The notes beneath the pieces are model-generated. The model searched no databases, was not told the DNA's origin, and worked only from the letters and a program-made list of their open reading frames with translations. From Ruegeria haliotis (GTDB taxonomy: Bacteria > Pseudomonadota > Alphaproteobacteria > Rhodobacterales > Rhodobacteraceae), in contig NZ_JABXWT010000003.1 in the NCBI RefSeq assembly GCF_013377785.1, forward strand, positions 178,958 to 242,957: a DNA stretch of 64,000 bases. Reading direction: 5' to 3'. Below, one piece after another: positions 53,155 to 63,169 of the stretch; the stretch's first letter is position 1; every line of letters starts with the position of its first letter. The translations under genes and the position numbers were made by a program.

Positions 53155-54090
53155 ATGGCAAAATCCTTAACATCGCATCGACCTGTACTGGCCGTGACGC
53201 TGAAGCTCAGCGCCCTGTTTTTGTTCACGTCGATGTCAGCGCTGGTCAAAGCCCTGTCCGGGGATTTTCCGCCCGGTGAGCTGGTCTTCTTCCGGTCACT
53301 CTTTGCCGTCCCCGTAATTATCATTTGGCTGATTTCACGCGGAGAATTGGCACAAGGCTTTGTTGTCAAAAAGCCGATGGGCCATTTCTGGCGCGGTGTT
53401 TTGGGGACAACGGCTATGGGGCTGACCTTCACGGGTCTCAGCCTGTTGCCACTGCCCGAAGTGACTGCGATCGGCTACGCCACACCGATTTTCACCCTGA
53501 TTCTGGCCGCCGTCATGCTCGGTGAACGCATTCGCATGATCCGTATCGGGGCGGTCGTACTCGGCCTGCTGGGCGTTCTGATCATGATATGGCCGCGCCT
53601 TGGCAGCAACGACATGGAAACGGCGGCAACCATCGGCGCGCTTTGCGTTTTGGCGGCAACCATCGCCCGCGCCTTTGTGCAAATCCACATCCGGCAATTG
53701 GTTCAGGTCGACCATCCGGCTGCGATTGTATTCTATTTTTCGGTCACAGCGGCCCTGCTGTCGGGGCTGACCGCCTTTTGGGGTTGGACCATGCCGACAT
53801 GGGAGCAAACGGCGCTTCTGGTTGCGATGGGCTTGATCGGGGGCGTTGCCCAGATCCTCGTAACCTCGTCTTATCGGTTTGGTCAGGCCTCGATGCTGGC
53901 GCCTTACGACTATACCAGCATGCTGTTCGCTATCGTCATCGGCTATGTCTGGTTCGGCGAACTGCCGACAGTGGCTATCCTGATTGGGGCGGCGCTGGTC
54001 ATCGCGGGCAATGTGGTGGTGATCTGGCGCGAACATCAACTGGGTCTGGAACGCGGCAAGGCCCGATCCCTGACCGATCACAAACCGTGA
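53155..54090 (+). CDS. EamA/DMT family transporter
   Basis: A 311-residue permease from the ATG at 53155 (MAKSLTSHRPV) with ten hydrophobic segments arranged as two EamA repeats. Text: LFLFTSMSALVKALSG, VFWRGVLGTTAMGL-like first repeat, LAPYDYTSMLFAIVIGYVWFGE in the second. The substrate is unknown; metabolite export is usual for the family. It follows the HD gene on the same strand. Confidence 0.88.
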   Translation: MAKSLTSHRPVLAVTLKLSALFLFTSMSALVKALSGDFPPGELVFFRSLFAVPVIIIWLISRGELAQGFVVKKPMGHFWRGVLGTTAMGLTFTGLSLLPLPEVTAIGYATPIFTLILAAVMLGERIRMIRIGAVVLGLLGVLIMIWPRLGSNDMETAATIGALCVLAATIARAFVQIHIRQLVQVDHPAAIVFYFSVTAALLSGLTAFWGWTMPTWEQTALLVAMGLIGGVAQILVTSSYRFGQASMLAPYDYTSMLFAIVIGYVWFGELPTVAILIGAALVIAGNVVVIWREHQLGLERGKARSLTDHKP

Positions 54091-54146
54091 CTTTACCTTT
54101 CGCGAACTTCCCCTAGGTTGGGCCCAACAGTCAAAGAGGGTTCCCC

Positions 54147-54746
54147 ATGAGCGACGCGCAGGATCACAAAGATAAGATGCAAGAGGTGCAGGCCAAGCAC
54201 CGCAAGAAAGTGTCCGAGGCGGTTGATCCGGGCCGTGGGCTTGTTCTGATCAACACTGGCAAGGGCAAGGGTAAATCCTCGGCAGCTTTTGGCGTGGTGA
54301 TCCGTGCGTTGGGTTGGGGCCAGAAGGTCGCTGTGGTGCAGTTCATCAAGGGCAAATGGAAAACTGGTGAACGCCGGTTCTTTGAAGAGCGGGATTTGGT
54401 GACGTGGCACACGATGGGCGAGGGCTTTACCTGGGATACGCAGGATCGCGACCGTGACATCGCAGCTGCAAACGCGGCGTTCGACAAGGCCTGCGCTCTG
54501 ATGGCAAGTGGTGACTATGATCTGGTCGTACTGGACGAAATCAATATCGCGCTGCGCTATGAATACCTGTCGGCCGAACAGGTGATCGCAGGAATGGACG
54601 CGCGGTCTGAGCGTACAAGCGTTTTCCTGACGGGTCGTGATGCACCGCAAGCGCTGCGGGATTATGCTGATCTCGTTACGGAAATGACCGAGGAAAAGCA
54701 CCCGTTCCAGGCCGGAATCAAAGCGCAGCGTGGCGTGGACTTCTAG
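54147..54746 (+). CDS. cobO: Cob(I)yrinic acid a,c-diamide adenosyltransferase
   Basis: Adds the adenosyl group to cobalamin precursors, an ATP-dependent step. 199 residues with the P-loop TGKGKGKSSAAFG, then DYDLVVLDEINIALRYEYLS and TGRDAPQALRDYADLVTEM. The GGTTCCCC context at 54140 includes the ribosome binding site before the ATG at 54147. No other cob genes are in the window. Confidence 0.95.
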   Translation: MSDAQDHKDKMQEVQAKHRKKVSEAVDPGRGLVLINTGKGKGKSSAAFGVVIRALGWGQKVAVVQFIKGKWKTGERRFFEERDLVTWHTMGEGFTWDTQDRDRDIAAANAAFDKACALMASGDYDLVVLDEINIALRYEYLSAEQVIAGMDARSERTSVFLTGRDAPQALRDYADLVTEMTEEKHPFQAGIKAQRGVDF

Positions 54747-54788
54747 GGAATGACAAGATCGGCGTGACCTGCCTATGCGCCGCGTCGA

Positions 54789-55019
54789 TCAATCACCTGT
54801 TGTGGTTCGTTTCGCCAGTAGATACTCGAATACATAACGAACAGATCCGCGCCGACTGGCCGCGCTATCGGGAAGGGATTGATCGGTATCCGTCTCCTGA
54901 ATCTGTAGCTGGCGTTTCTTCTGCTCGACATAGGCTGCAAAGTCTTCGTCGCAGCAGCTGCACCCGCACGCGGTGGCCGCATCATGGCGGGCAATGATCT
55001 CATCAAGCGGATCGCTCAT
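54789..55019 (-). CDS. Small Cys-rich protein, hypothetical
   Basis: A 76-residue frame from the ATG at 55019: SDPLDEIIARHDAATACGCSCCDEDFAAYVEQKKRQLQI. The CGCSCC cluster could bind a metal. It converges on cobO and has no recognized family. Coding call is tentative. Confidence 0.4.
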   Translation of the reverse strand: MSDPLDEIIARHDAATACGCSCCDEDFAAYVEQKKRQLQIQETDTDQSLPDSAASRRGSVRYVFEYLLAKRTTTGD

Positions 55020-55248
55020 CCCTGACTCTTTCAACCCTGTGACGCCCCAATCGGTGGTCGTTTCCGGGGCGGCGGCGTGCCCTCACCATTTGTTGCGCTA
55101 AGCCCGCAAGCCGCCCCGAAAGGAAGTGCTTGATGACATGTCATCTGGCGTTGCCTTTTATCTGATTGTTTTTGTCGGGAAATGCAAGTTGAAAATCACC
55201 AGGCCAGTACTGAGCAACCGAGAACCCGGCGTGTGGCGTGAACTAAAG

Positions 55249-55279
55249 TGAGCCGTGTGCTATTCAAACACACGGCTCA
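55249..55279. terminator. Hairpin terminator of the 55.3-kb gene
   Basis: TGAGCCGTGTG (55249-55259) pairs perfectly with CACACGGCTCA (55269-55279), 9-nt loop. It lies about 50 bp downstream of the minus-strand gene that ends at 55328. Confidence 0.6.
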
Positions 55280-55327
55280 GTATTCGGACTATGTCAGGTC
55301 GATGCCACAAGATTGTGGACGTCTGAC

Positions 55328-55693
55328 TCAGGCTGTCACACCCTGTTCCGGTGCGCTCAGCGATATGACGAGCACGACAGCGGCACCGTTGAGCCAATAA
55401 AACGCGGCATCAATGCCCGAAAACCCGAACAGGCTGGGCGCGAACAGAAATGTGATCCCAACGATCAGATCCACGGCCAGGTGAAATTTGTAGGGTAAAA
55501 CCCGCCAGATCCCCAGATGGTGATCCGTCAGGACAGTCAGTACAAAAGCCGCAGCACCAGTGACCACGGACAGCCACAAAGCCATCGGGTTGGATTGACC
55601 CAGCCCCAGAATAAAAGGCAGCCCCATCAGCGCCAGGGCCACAGGATAGTCGAGATAAGCGTGCACGTTGCGGGTTACGAACCGAAGAGACAT
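55328..55693 (-). CDS. Small four-helix membrane protein, SPW-repeat-like
   Basis: A 121-residue protein from the ATG at 55693 (MSLRFVTRNVHAYLDYP). Four hydrophobic segments: PVALALMGLPFILGLG, ALWLSVVTGAAAFVLTVLT, LAVDLIVGITFLFAP and AAFYWLNGAAVVLVIS. Text such as HLGIWRVLPYKFHLAVDLIVG is like the SPW repeat family. Function is unknown. Confidence 0.65.
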   Translation of the reverse strand: MSLRFVTRNVHAYLDYPVALALMGLPFILGLGQSNPMALWLSVVTGAAAFVLTVLTDHHLGIWRVLPYKFHLAVDLIVGITFLFAPSLFGFSGIDAAFYWLNGAAVVLVISLSAPEQGVTA

Positions 55694-55802
55694 GAGAGCT
55701 CCTTTCCTTGCTTGGTGTAGCCCCAAGATAGGACAGGTTCATCGAACGTATCAGCCCGGATCGTTCGCGAAATATTGCAGATCGTTCAGATACGCAGGAT
55801 TA

Positions 55803-56753
55803 TCAGTGCATCGACCGATAAGCGGCCGGAGAGACGCCGAGCTGCTTCTTGAACACGCGTGAAAACGCCGCCTCAGAGGCATATCCAACCTCGGCCGCTG
55901 CATCTGCCACGTTCCACCGGCTTTCTGTCAGCCCGTGGCAAGCAATTTGCATGCGCCACGAGGTCAGATACTGCATGGGCGTCGCGCCCATCTTCTCTGC
56001 AAAAAGCTGGGCAAACGCTGTTCGGGACATTCCGGCCTCGCGCGCCAGAGACTCAACGCTCCAGTCTTGGGCCGGGCCGTGATGAAATGCGGTCAGGGCA
56101 CGCGATATGCGCGGATCGGCAAAACCAGCCAAAGCCGCATCGCTGGGACTTTGGTGTTCCAGATAGGCCCGGATCGCCTGCGCAAACAGTACTTCGGACA
56201 GTTTCAGTGCAATCAGATCCCCGCCAATCCGCGCGCCGCCCACTTCGGACCCGATCATGCGCAGCGTGGCTTCGATCCATGCGCCGGCCTCTTCGCCATA
56301 GTTTTCGATAAGGATAAAGGGCGGTAGCCGGTCGAGCAGCATATGCCCGGTGCCACGTCCGCCCGGTGGACCTGAGAAGGAAAAGTGCCCACAGATCAGC
56401 TGTGTATCCCGGCCTTCGTCTGCGCCGCCATAGACCAGAACGCCGTCCCCCTGATAGCCCGAGTCCTGCAAGACCTGCTCTAACGGAAGGGCCTCGAGCG
56501 GTTGGACTTCGTTGCACAACAGGGCGTGGGCTGCGCCGTGAGGGATCAGGATCAGATCGCCCTGCCTCAATCTCAGAGTCTCGCCCGTGGTCGAAACATG
56601 AACCTTCAGCTCACCGCGCTGAACAAAATGAAACCGGGCCACATTCTCGAACGCGGGAACCTGTATCCCGAAGGGCGGCGTGAATGAGGTGCGAAAATAG
56701 AATGTCCCGCGCAGGGACAGGCGTGTGAGAATATCGCTGAGCAGATCCAACAT
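55803..56753 (-). CDS. AraC family transcriptional regulator
   Basis: About 316 residues from the ATG at 56753. The N-terminus is a cupin-type sensor (FENVARFHFVQRGELKVHV, LRQGDLILIPHGAAHALLC) and the C-terminus has the two HTH of AraC (SVESLAREAGMSRTAFAQLFAEKMG, VADAAAEVGYASEAAFSRVFKKQLG). It converges on no clear partner; the SPW-type membrane gene is downstream on the same strand. Confidence 0.9.
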   Translation of the reverse strand: MLDLLSDILTRLSLRGTFYFRTSFTPPFGIQVPAFENVARFHFVQRGELKVHVSTTGETLRLRQGDLILIPHGAAHALLCNEVQPLEALPLEQVLQDSGYQGDGVLVYGGADEGRDTQLICGHFSFSGPPGGRGTGHMLLDRLPPFILIENYGEEAGAWIEATLRMIGSEVGGARIGGDLIALKLSEVLFAQAIRAYLEHQSPSDAALAGFADPRISRALTAFHHGPAQDWSVESLAREAGMSRTAFAQLFAEKMGATPMQYLTSWRMQIACHGLTESRWNVADAAAEVGYASEAAFSRVFKKQLGVSPAAYRSMH

Positions 56754-56835
56754 ATGGACAAGGTATAGGAACTTGCGCAATCGTCCAGCGGATTGAACGA
56801 TCGGCAACAATCTTCACACGAATGGCAAAGAAAAA

Positions 56836-56854
56836 CCCCCGATTTCAGCGAGGG
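56836..56854 (-). terminator. Rho-independent terminator of ilvE
   Basis: On the minus strand CCCTCG (56854-56849) pairs with CGGGGG (56841-56836), one T-G pair, loop of 7, followed by TTTTT (complement of 56831-56835). It lies 25 bp after the ilvE stop. Confidence 0.75.
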
Positions 56855-56878
56855 CTCGTGTTTTTCCGGGCTTTGCGA

Positions 56879-57745
56879 TCAGGCGCGCACGAGGTTTTCG
56901 TAGTCTTCTGCGATCTCACGCGTCAGGTCGCCGACCTCGAACACATAATCGCCGATTTGCCCGACTGGGGTGACCTCAGCAGCGGTTCCTGTCAGCCAGC
57001 ATTGTTCGAATCCAGCCATTTCTTCAGGCATGATGCGGCGTTCATGAACGGTCACGCCCTTGTCCTTGAGCATCTGGATCACCGTCTGGCGGGTGATGCC
57101 ATTCAGGAAGCAATCTGCCAGTGGCGTATGCACCTCGCCATCCTTGACGAAGAACACGTTTGCGCCTGTCGCTTCGGCCACATAGCCGCGGTAGTCCATG
57201 AACAATGCGTCCGAACAGCCCTTGGCCTCGGCCTTGTGTTTCGAAATGGTGCAGATCATGTAAAGGCCCGCCGCCTTGGCATGAACCGGGATGGTTTCGG
57301 GGCTGGGGCGTTTCCATTCCGCAATGTCCAGCTTGGCACCCTGCATCTTGGCGTCACCGTAATAGGCACCCCACGGCCAAACAGCGATGGCCATCCGTAC
57401 CGGGTTTCTAGCCGAAGCCACACCCATATCCTCTCCCGAGCCGCGCCAGACCAGTGCGCGCACATAGGCGTCCTGCAATCCGCTGGCTTTCAGGGCTTCG
57501 TTCTTGGCGGCTTCGATCTGATCAACCGTATATGGCATCGGCATATCCAGCGCCTCGGCCGAGGCGATCAGACGTTTGGAATGTTCGCGGCTTTTGAAGA
57601 TCTTGCCATTATAGGCCCGCTCACCTTCGAACACGGACGAGGCATAGTGCATCGCGTGGGACAGAATGTGCACATTGGCGTCGCGCCAGGGCACCAGTTT
57701 GCCATCCAACCAGATGACACCATCACGATCGTCATACCCCGCCAT
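56879..57745 (-). CDS. ilvE: Branched-chain amino acid aminotransferase
   Basis: PLP fold type IV transaminase for Leu, Ile and Val. 288 residues from the ATG at 57745 after AGGAGG. Text: GVIWLDGKLVPWRDANVHILSHAMHYASSVFEGERAYN, YVRALVWRGSGEDMGV, and the PLP lysine region in IPVHAKAAGLYMICTISKHKAEAKG. Longer readings to 57928 lack family text. It diverges from petP. Confidence 0.95.
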   Translation of the reverse strand: MAGYDDRDGVIWLDGKLVPWRDANVHILSHAMHYASSVFEGERAYNGKIFKSREHSKRLIASAEALDMPMPYTVDQIEAAKNEALKASGLQDAYVRALVWRGSGEDMGVASARNPVRMAIAVWPWGAYYGDAKMQGAKLDIAEWKRPSPETIPVHAKAAGLYMICTISKHKAEAKGCSDALFMDYRGYVAEATGANVFFVKDGEVHTPLADCFLNGITRQTVIQMLKDKGVTVHERRIMPEEMAGFEQCWLTGTAAEVTPVGQIGDYVFEVGDLTREIAEDYENLVRA

Positions 57746-57903
57746 GCGAAACCTCCTGACTCGGGTTAAATTTTCGATTGTTGCGCCAAATAAGTCCGAA
57801 GTGGACATAAAGTTGCGCAGAAACTGAGATTCGATACCTGTCCACCCTTGGAATGTCAATAACGCTGACTTAAAGTCGGCCCGTGTAACGAATGAGGCAT
57901 GAT

Positions 57904-58416
57904 ATGTCCGAAATCCGCCCCGCCCCACTGTTCGGGGGTGAAAGCCTGTTGTTTTTGACTGACGAGCAGTTGCGACAAGGGATCGAGGCCATGTTTTTCG
58001 CCTATCGCGGCTTTACCGCCGATCCGGATCGTATCCTGACCAAAATGGCCTATGGCCGCGCACATCATCGGGCAATCCACTTTATCAAACGCGCGCCGGG
58101 AACGACCGTCAACAATTTGCTGGCAATCCTGGGCGTGACAAAACAGTCTCTAAATAGGGTTCTCAGGACATTGATTGACGATGGTCTGGTCGAAAGCCGC
58201 GTTGGCACAGTGGACAAACGTGAACGGCACCTATTTTTGACGGAACAGGGGCAAGCGCTTGAGACCAAACTGTCGGATGCACAACGCGCCCGGATGCGCG
58301 CCGCATACAAGGATGCCGGACCCGAAGCTGTGGCCGGATTTCGCAAAGTGCTTGAAGCGATGATGGATGCTGATATGCGTCATGCTTATACGAAACTTCG
58401 GGAAACGACCTCATGA
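57904..58416 (+). CDS. petP: PetP-type MarR family regulator
   Basis: A 170-residue winged-helix regulator from the ATG at 57904 (MSEIRPAPLFG). HTH: TTVNNLLAILGVTKQSLNRVLRTLIDDGLVESR; wing: VGTVDKRERHLFLTEQG. The pairing with a response regulator overlapping its stop by 4 bp matches petP-petR, described in Rhodobacter capsulatus as needed for bc1 expression. The petABC operon is about 9 kb away in this window. Its signal is unknown. Confidence 0.75.
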   Translation: MSEIRPAPLFGGESLLFLTDEQLRQGIEAMFFAYRGFTADPDRILTKMAYGRAHHRAIHFIKRAPGTTVNNLLAILGVTKQSLNRVLRTLIDDGLVESRVGTVDKRERHLFLTEQGQALETKLSDAQRARMRAAYKDAGPEAVAGFRKVLEAMMDADMRHAYTKLRETTS

Positions 58417-59114
58417 GTGACATGGATGCCCATCTGCTGATTGTTGATGATGACGAGCGCATTCGCGATCTGCTCAAGAAATTCCTGATGCGGAGCGGAT
58501 TTCTGGTCACGGCGGCGCGCGATGCCGCCCATGCACGGCGGGTGTTGTCTGGGCTGGATTTCGATATGATCATTCTGGATGTGATGATGCCGGGCGAAGA
58601 TGGCGTCAGCCTGACCCGCGCCTTGCGCGAAACACACAGCACACCCATCTTGCTGTTGACCGCGCGCGGAGAGACCGAGCACCGGATTGCAGGACTTGAG
58701 GCGGGTGCGGATGATTATCTGGCCAAACCGTTCGAGCCCAAAGAGCTGCTGTTGCGGATCAACGCGATCCTGCGGCGTATGCCCGAGACCCCGGCGCAGG
58801 ACACGGCAACCAAGATCCTAAACCTTGGCCCGATCCGTTATGACATCGAGCGAGGTGAGATGTGGCAGGGTGAAGACCCGGTCCGTCTTACCGCCACGGA
58901 AAGCCAGTTGATGAAGATATTCTCGGCCCAGCCCGGTGAGCCGATCACCCGGGCAAAGCTGGTCGAAGACCTCGGGCGCGACAAGGGGCAGGCGCAGGAA
59001 CGTGCCGTGGATGTTCAGATCACCCGCCTGCGCCGCAAGATCGAGCAGGATCCGAAACAACCGCGCTATCTACAAACCGTGCGCGGCGCTGGCTACATGC
59101 TGGCGCCGGATTGA
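58413..59114 (+). CDS. petR: PetR-type response regulator (OmpR family)
   Basis: A 233-residue two-domain protein: receiver (LLIVDDDERIRD, acceptor Asp in IILDVMMPGEDG, Lys in YLAKPFEPKE), then an OmpR-type winged helix (VRLTATESQLMKIFSAQPGEPITRAKLVEDLG, ERAVDVQITRLRRKIEQDP). It overlaps petP. Its sensor kinase is not in the window. Named PetR for context and order, so the symbol is less sure than the family. Confidence 0.85.
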   Translation: MSDMDAHLLIVDDDERIRDLLKKFLMRSGFLVTAARDAAHARRVLSGLDFDMIILDVMMPGEDGVSLTRALRETHSTPILLLTARGETEHRIAGLEAGADDYLAKPFEPKELLLRINAILRRMPETPAQDTATKILNLGPIRYDIERGEMWQGEDPVRLTATESQLMKIFSAQPGEPITRAKLVEDLGRDKGQAQERAVDVQITRLRRKIEQDPKQPRYLQTVRGAGYMLAPD

Positions 59115-59183
59115 TTTTGCCGCTGCGCGGCGATTTTAAGCCTTCGGCGAAGGTATTTTTGGCCAGATGAACAGGGGACCCCG

Positions 59184-60110
59184 ATGAAGACCGCCCTTTT
59201 GACCCACGCCGATTGTTTGGGCCACGTGACGCCTGACGGGCACCCTGAACGGGTAGCGCGGCTGGAACATATTCTGCATGCGCTTGAAGCTTTGGACCTG
59301 AACCGGGTCACCGCGCCTATGGCTGCGGATGACGATCTGCTGCGCATCCACCCCGAAAGTCACATCCGCGAGATACGCAGCAATTGCCCAAACGAAGGGT
59401 ACGCACAGATCGACGGCGATACTTTCATGTCACCGGGATCAGTTGATGCGGCTTACCGTGCAGCCGGGGCGGTTGTGCGCGCAGTAGATATGGTGCTGGG
59501 CGGGGACGCTCCGAATGCGTTCTGCGCGATCCGACCGCCGGGTCATCACGCAGAAACAGACACTGCAATGGGGTTTTGCCTGTTTGGGAACGCTGCACTG
59601 GCGGCCAAGCATGCGTTGGACCATCACGGTTTGAACCGGGTTGCCGTGGTTGATTTCGACGTTCATCACGGCAATGGTACGCAGGATCTGCTATGGGACG
59701 AGCGGCGTGCTTTGGTGATCACCAGTCAGCAGATGCCGTTGTGGCCCGGATCCGGGCGAGTGGATGAGACCGGCGCCTATGAAACGATCCTGAACATCCC
59801 GCTTGCCCCCGGTGCGGGCGGGGCCGAGATGCGATCGGCCTATGAATCGCAGGCTTTCCCGCGTCTGCGCGCGTTCAAACCTGAATTTATCATCATCTCG
59901 GCGGGTTTTGACGCCCATCAGGATGACCCGCTGGCCAATCTGAACTGGTCCACCGGCGATTTCGCCTGGGTTACGGCTGAGCTGTGCAAGATCGCCGATG
60001 AGGTATGTGATGGCCGTATCGTCTCGACTCTGGAAGGCGGGTATGATCTGAACGCGCTTGCCGATGCAACGCGCGCGCATGTGGAAGAACTGATGAAGGC
60101 AGCCCGATGA
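59184..60110 (+). CDS. Histone deacetylase family hydrolase
   Basis: A 308-residue zinc-dependent deacetylase of the arginase/HDAC fold. Key text: RPPGHHAETDTAMGFCLFGN, VAVVDFDVHHGNGTQD, AGFDAHQDDPLANLN, with the zinc ligands DxH and D. Bacterial members act on polyamines or other acetylated compounds; the substrate is unknown. It overlaps xseB by 4 bp, so it leads the xseB-ispA-dxs operon. Confidence 0.9.
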   Translation: MKTALLTHADCLGHVTPDGHPERVARLEHILHALEALDLNRVTAPMAADDDLLRIHPESHIREIRSNCPNEGYAQIDGDTFMSPGSVDAAYRAAGAVVRAVDMVLGGDAPNAFCAIRPPGHHAETDTAMGFCLFGNAALAAKHALDHHGLNRVAVVDFDVHHGNGTQDLLWDERRALVITSQQMPLWPGSGRVDETGAYETILNIPLAPGAGGAEMRSAYESQAFPRLRAFKPEFIIISAGFDAHQDDPLANLNWSTGDFAWVTAELCKIADEVCDGRIVSTLEGGYDLNALADATRAHVEELMKAAR

Positions 60111-60349
60111 CCGATACCCCAGTTGAGCAGATGACATTCGAACAGGCGATGAAAGAGCTTGAGGCCGTGGTTGGACAGCTGGAACGTGGCGACGTTGCTT
60201 TGGATCAATCCATCGCGCTGTATGAACGCGGGGCCGCGTTGAAAAAGCGCTGCGAGGACGAGTTGAAGCGCGCCGAAGAAAAAGTCGCGGCCATCACTCT
60301 GGATGCCAATGGTCAGCCGACCGGGACGACGCCTGTCGAAGGTCTCTGA
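60107..60349 (+). CDS. xseB: Exodeoxyribonuclease VII small subunit
   Basis: 80 residues, the normal size. VEQMTFEQAMKELEAVVGQLERGDVALDQSIALYERGAALKKRCEDEL is the conserved coiled-coil core. It binds the large subunit XseA (not in the window) to make the single-strand exonuclease. Next to ispA and dxs, as in many proteobacteria. Confidence 0.95.
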   Translation: MTDTPVEQMTFEQAMKELEAVVGQLERGDVALDQSIALYERGAALKKRCEDELKRAEEKVAAITLDANGQPTGTTPVEGL

Positions 60350-61216
60350 ATGTTTCGCGAAAGACTTGCGCAAGACGCGGTGCGCATTCAGGAACAGTTC
60401 GATCTGGTTCTGAGCGCTCTGGATGACATCGAAGTGACCCGTGCGATGGCTTATGCCACGCAGGGTGGCAAGCGTTTACGCGGGTTTCTGGTGCTGGAAA
60501 GTGCGCGGCTGCATGGGGTCGATGAGGCGCAGGCTATCTGGCCCGCTGCAAGTATTGAGGCGCTGCATGCCTATTCGCTGGTGCATGACGATTTGCCCTG
60601 TATGGATGATGACGATCTGCGCCGTGGGCGGCCGACGGTTCATGTCAAATGGGATCAGGGCACCGCAGTTCTGGCGGGTGATGCGTTGCAGGCCCTTGCG
60701 TTTGAACTCTGCGCGCACCCAAATGCTGGAAACGCTGAAATTCGTGCGGAAATGGCTCTAACACTGGCCAAAGCAAGTGGTGCGCAGGGCATGGTTCTGG
60801 GGCAGGCCCTGGATATTGCGGCTGAATCGGCGGCGGAACCTTTGTCGCTTGAGGCGATCACCCGGTTGCAGGCGGGCAAGACTGGTGCTCTGATCGAATG
60901 GTCCGCTTGCGCGGGCGCCCGACTGGTCCAGGCCGATCCTGAGCCCTTGCGCCAATATGCCCGGGCATTGGGCCTTGCTTTTCAGATCACAGACGACATC
61001 CTTGATGTTGAAGGTGATGCCGAAAAGGCCGGAAAGCGCCTGCAAAAGGATGCCGATGCGGGCAAGGCTACATTTGTCTCACTGCTGGGGCTGGAGGCCG
61101 CCAAAACGCGTGCCACTGATCTGGTGGATCAGGCCTGTACAGCGCTTGAGGGGTATGGGTCAAAGGCTGAAACCTTGAAGGACGCCGCCCGCTTCGTTAT
61201 TGCCCGGGACAGCTAA
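60350..61216 (+). CDS. ispA: Geranyl/farnesyl diphosphate synthase
   Basis: Polyprenyl synthase of 288 residues that condenses isopentenyl diphosphate with DMAPP to farnesyl diphosphate. Two Asp-rich motifs: DDLPCMDDDDLRRGRPT and ITDDILDVEGD, with GGKRLRGFLV and LQAGKTGALIEW between. It starts right at the xseB stop and precedes dxs by 21 bp. Confidence 0.95.
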   Translation: MFRERLAQDAVRIQEQFDLVLSALDDIEVTRAMAYATQGGKRLRGFLVLESARLHGVDEAQAIWPAASIEALHAYSLVHDDLPCMDDDDLRRGRPTVHVKWDQGTAVLAGDALQALAFELCAHPNAGNAEIRAEMALTLAKASGAQGMVLGQALDIAAESAAEPLSLEAITRLQAGKTGALIEWSACAGARLVQADPEPLRQYARALGLAFQITDDILDVEGDAEKAGKRLQKDADAGKATFVSLLGLEAAKTRATDLVDQACTALEGYGSKAETLKDAARFVIARDS

Positions 61217-61237
61217 GCCGCGAGGAACGCGCCAAAC

Positions 61238-63169
61238 ATGACTTCTGATCGTCCGCAGACACCTTTGCTGGATCTTGTGAACCGCCCTGCGGATCTCAAG
61301 CAGTTCTCCGACGCGCAGCTGCATCAGCTGGCCACGGAACTGAGAACCGAAACGATCTCGGCCGTATCCGTCACTGGCGGGCATCTGGGGGCAGGCTTGG
61401 GCGTTGTGGAACTGACAACGGCCTTGCATGCAGTGTTCGACACGCCCCGCGACAAGATCATCTGGGACGTGGGTCACCAGTGCTATCCCCATAAAATCCT
61501 GACCGAACGGCGCGACCGCATTCGCACCTTGCGGCAAAAGGGTGGGCTGAGCGGGTTCACCAAACGCAGTGAAAGCCCCTATGATCCGTTTGGTGCGGCG
61601 CACAGTTCGACCTCGATAAGTGCTGCGCTGGGGTTTGCCGTTGCCCGTGATCTGGGCGGGGTCACACCCGAAGGGTTGGGCGACGCGATTGCAGTGATTG
61701 GTGACGGATCGATGTCGGCTGGCATGGCATTCGAGGCGATGAATAATGCAGGCCATCTGAAAAAGCGCCTGATTGTCATTCTGAACGACAATGAAATGAG
61801 CATTGCGCCGCCGGTTGGTGCCCTGTCCAACTATCTGTCGCGTATGTATGCCGAAGAACCGTTCCACGATCTGAAAGCCGCAGCCAAAGGTGCGGTGTCG
61901 CTGTTGCCCGAACCGTTCCGCGAAGGCGCCAAACGCGCCAAGGAAATGCTGAAAGGCATGGCCGTCGGCGGCACGCTGTTCGAAGAGTTGGGCTTTTCCT
62001 ATCTCGGGCCCATCGACGGGCATGATCTGGACCAGTTGTTGCCGGTGCTGCGCACAGTCAAAGCCCGTGCAACAGGTCCGATCCTGATTCATGTGCTGAC
62101 CAAGAAAGGCAAGGGGTATGCCCCAGCCGAACAAGCTCGTGACAAGGGGCATGCGACGGCGAAATTCGACGTGGTGACGGGTGAGCAGAAGAAAGCGCCC
62201 TCAAACGCGCCGTCTTATACCTCGGTCTTCGGCAAGACGCTGGTGGACGAGGCGTCGCGTGACGACAAGATCGTGGCCGTGACCGCCGCCATGCCCGATG
62301 GCACCGGCCTGGGCCTGTTTGCCGAGCGTTATCCGTCACGTTGTTTCGACGTGGCGATTGCAGAACAACACGGCGTGACCTTCTCGGCTGCGCTGGCGGC
62401 TGGCGGGATGAAGCCGTTCTGCGCGATGTATTCGACCTTTTTGCAGCGCGGCTACGATCAGGTTGTGCACGATGTCGCGATCCAGCGCCTGCCGGTGCGG
62501 TTCGCCATTGATCGGGCCGGGCTTGTCGGGGCTGATGGCGCGACTCATGCAGGGTCTTTCGACATTGCCTATCTGGCCAATCTTCCTGGTATGGTTGTCA
62601 TGGCCGCCGCCGATGAGGCAGAGCTGATGCACATGATGGCTACTGCTGCCGCGCACAACGATGGACCCATCGCCTTTCGCTATCCGCGCGGAGAAGGGGT
62701 TGGAGTGGATCTTCCTGAACGTGGTGAAGTCCTGGAAATCGGCAAGGGTCGTCTGGTTCAGCCCGGTCAGAGGGTGGCGCTGCTATCCTTCGGCACACGG
62801 CTGGCCGAGGTTCAGAAAGCAGCCGAGGCACTCTCGGCCCGGGGCATCACACCGACCATCGCTGATGCCCGTTTCGCCAAACCGCTGGACCGCGACCTGA
62901 TCTTGGATATGGCTACAAACCACGAGGCCCTGATCACGATCGAAGAAGGCGCCGTTGGCGGTTTTGGCAGCCATGTGGCGCAGTTGCTGAGTGACGAGGG
63001 TATCTTTGACCACGGTCTGAAATACCGCTCAATGGTGCTGCCGGACATCTTCATCGATCAGTCCAGTCCTGCCGATATGTACGCAGTGGCTGGTATGAAC
63101 GCCGAACAGATTGAAGCCAAGGTTTTGGATGTTCTCGGCGTCGCGTCGATCGGGGAAAAGCGCGCCTGA
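61238..63169 (+). CDS. dxs: 1-deoxy-D-xylulose-5-phosphate synthase
   Basis: First enzyme of the MEP isoprenoid pathway: condenses pyruvate and glyceraldehyde-3-phosphate with thiamine diphosphate. 643 residues. Text: [39 protein letters not shown] (TPP motif), [38 protein letters not shown]. It ends the xseB-ispA-dxs operon. ispA and dxs together feed quinone, carotenoid and cell-wall lipid synthesis. Confidence 0.97.
   Translation: MTSDRPQTPLLDLVNRPADLKQFSDAQLHQLATELRTETISAVSVTGGHLGAGLGVVELTTALHAVFDTPRDKIIWDVGHQCYPHKILTERRDRIRTLRQKGGLSGFTKRSESPYDPFGAAHSSTSISAALGFAVARDLGGVTPEGLGDAIAVIGDGSMSAGMAFEAMNNAGHLKKRLIVILNDNEMSIAPPVGALSNYLSRMYAEEPFHDLKAAAKGAVSLLPEPFREGAKRAKEMLKGMAVGGTLFEELGFSYLGPIDGHDLDQLLPVLRTVKARATGPILIHVLTKKGKGYAPAEQARDKGHATAKFDVVTGEQKKAPSNAPSYTSVFGKTLVDEASRDDKIVAVTAAMPDGTGLGLFAERYPSRCFDVAIAEQHGVTFSAALAAGGMKPFCAMYSTFLQRGYDQVVHDVAIQRLPVRFAIDRAGLVGADGATHAGSFDIAYLANLPGMVVMAAADEAELMHMMATAAAHNDGPIAFRYPRGEGVGVDLPERGEVLEIGKGRLVQPGQRVALLSFGTRLAEVQKAAEALSARGITPTIADARFAKPLDRDLILDMATNHEALITIEEGAVGGFGSHVAQLLSDEGIFDHGLKYRSMVLPDIFIDQSSPADMYAVAGMNAEQIEAKVLDVLGVASIGEKRA

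Noticed and set aside
61160..62152. 330-residue minus-strand frame opposite dxs
   Set aside because: Shadow of the dxs gene; no family resemblance.
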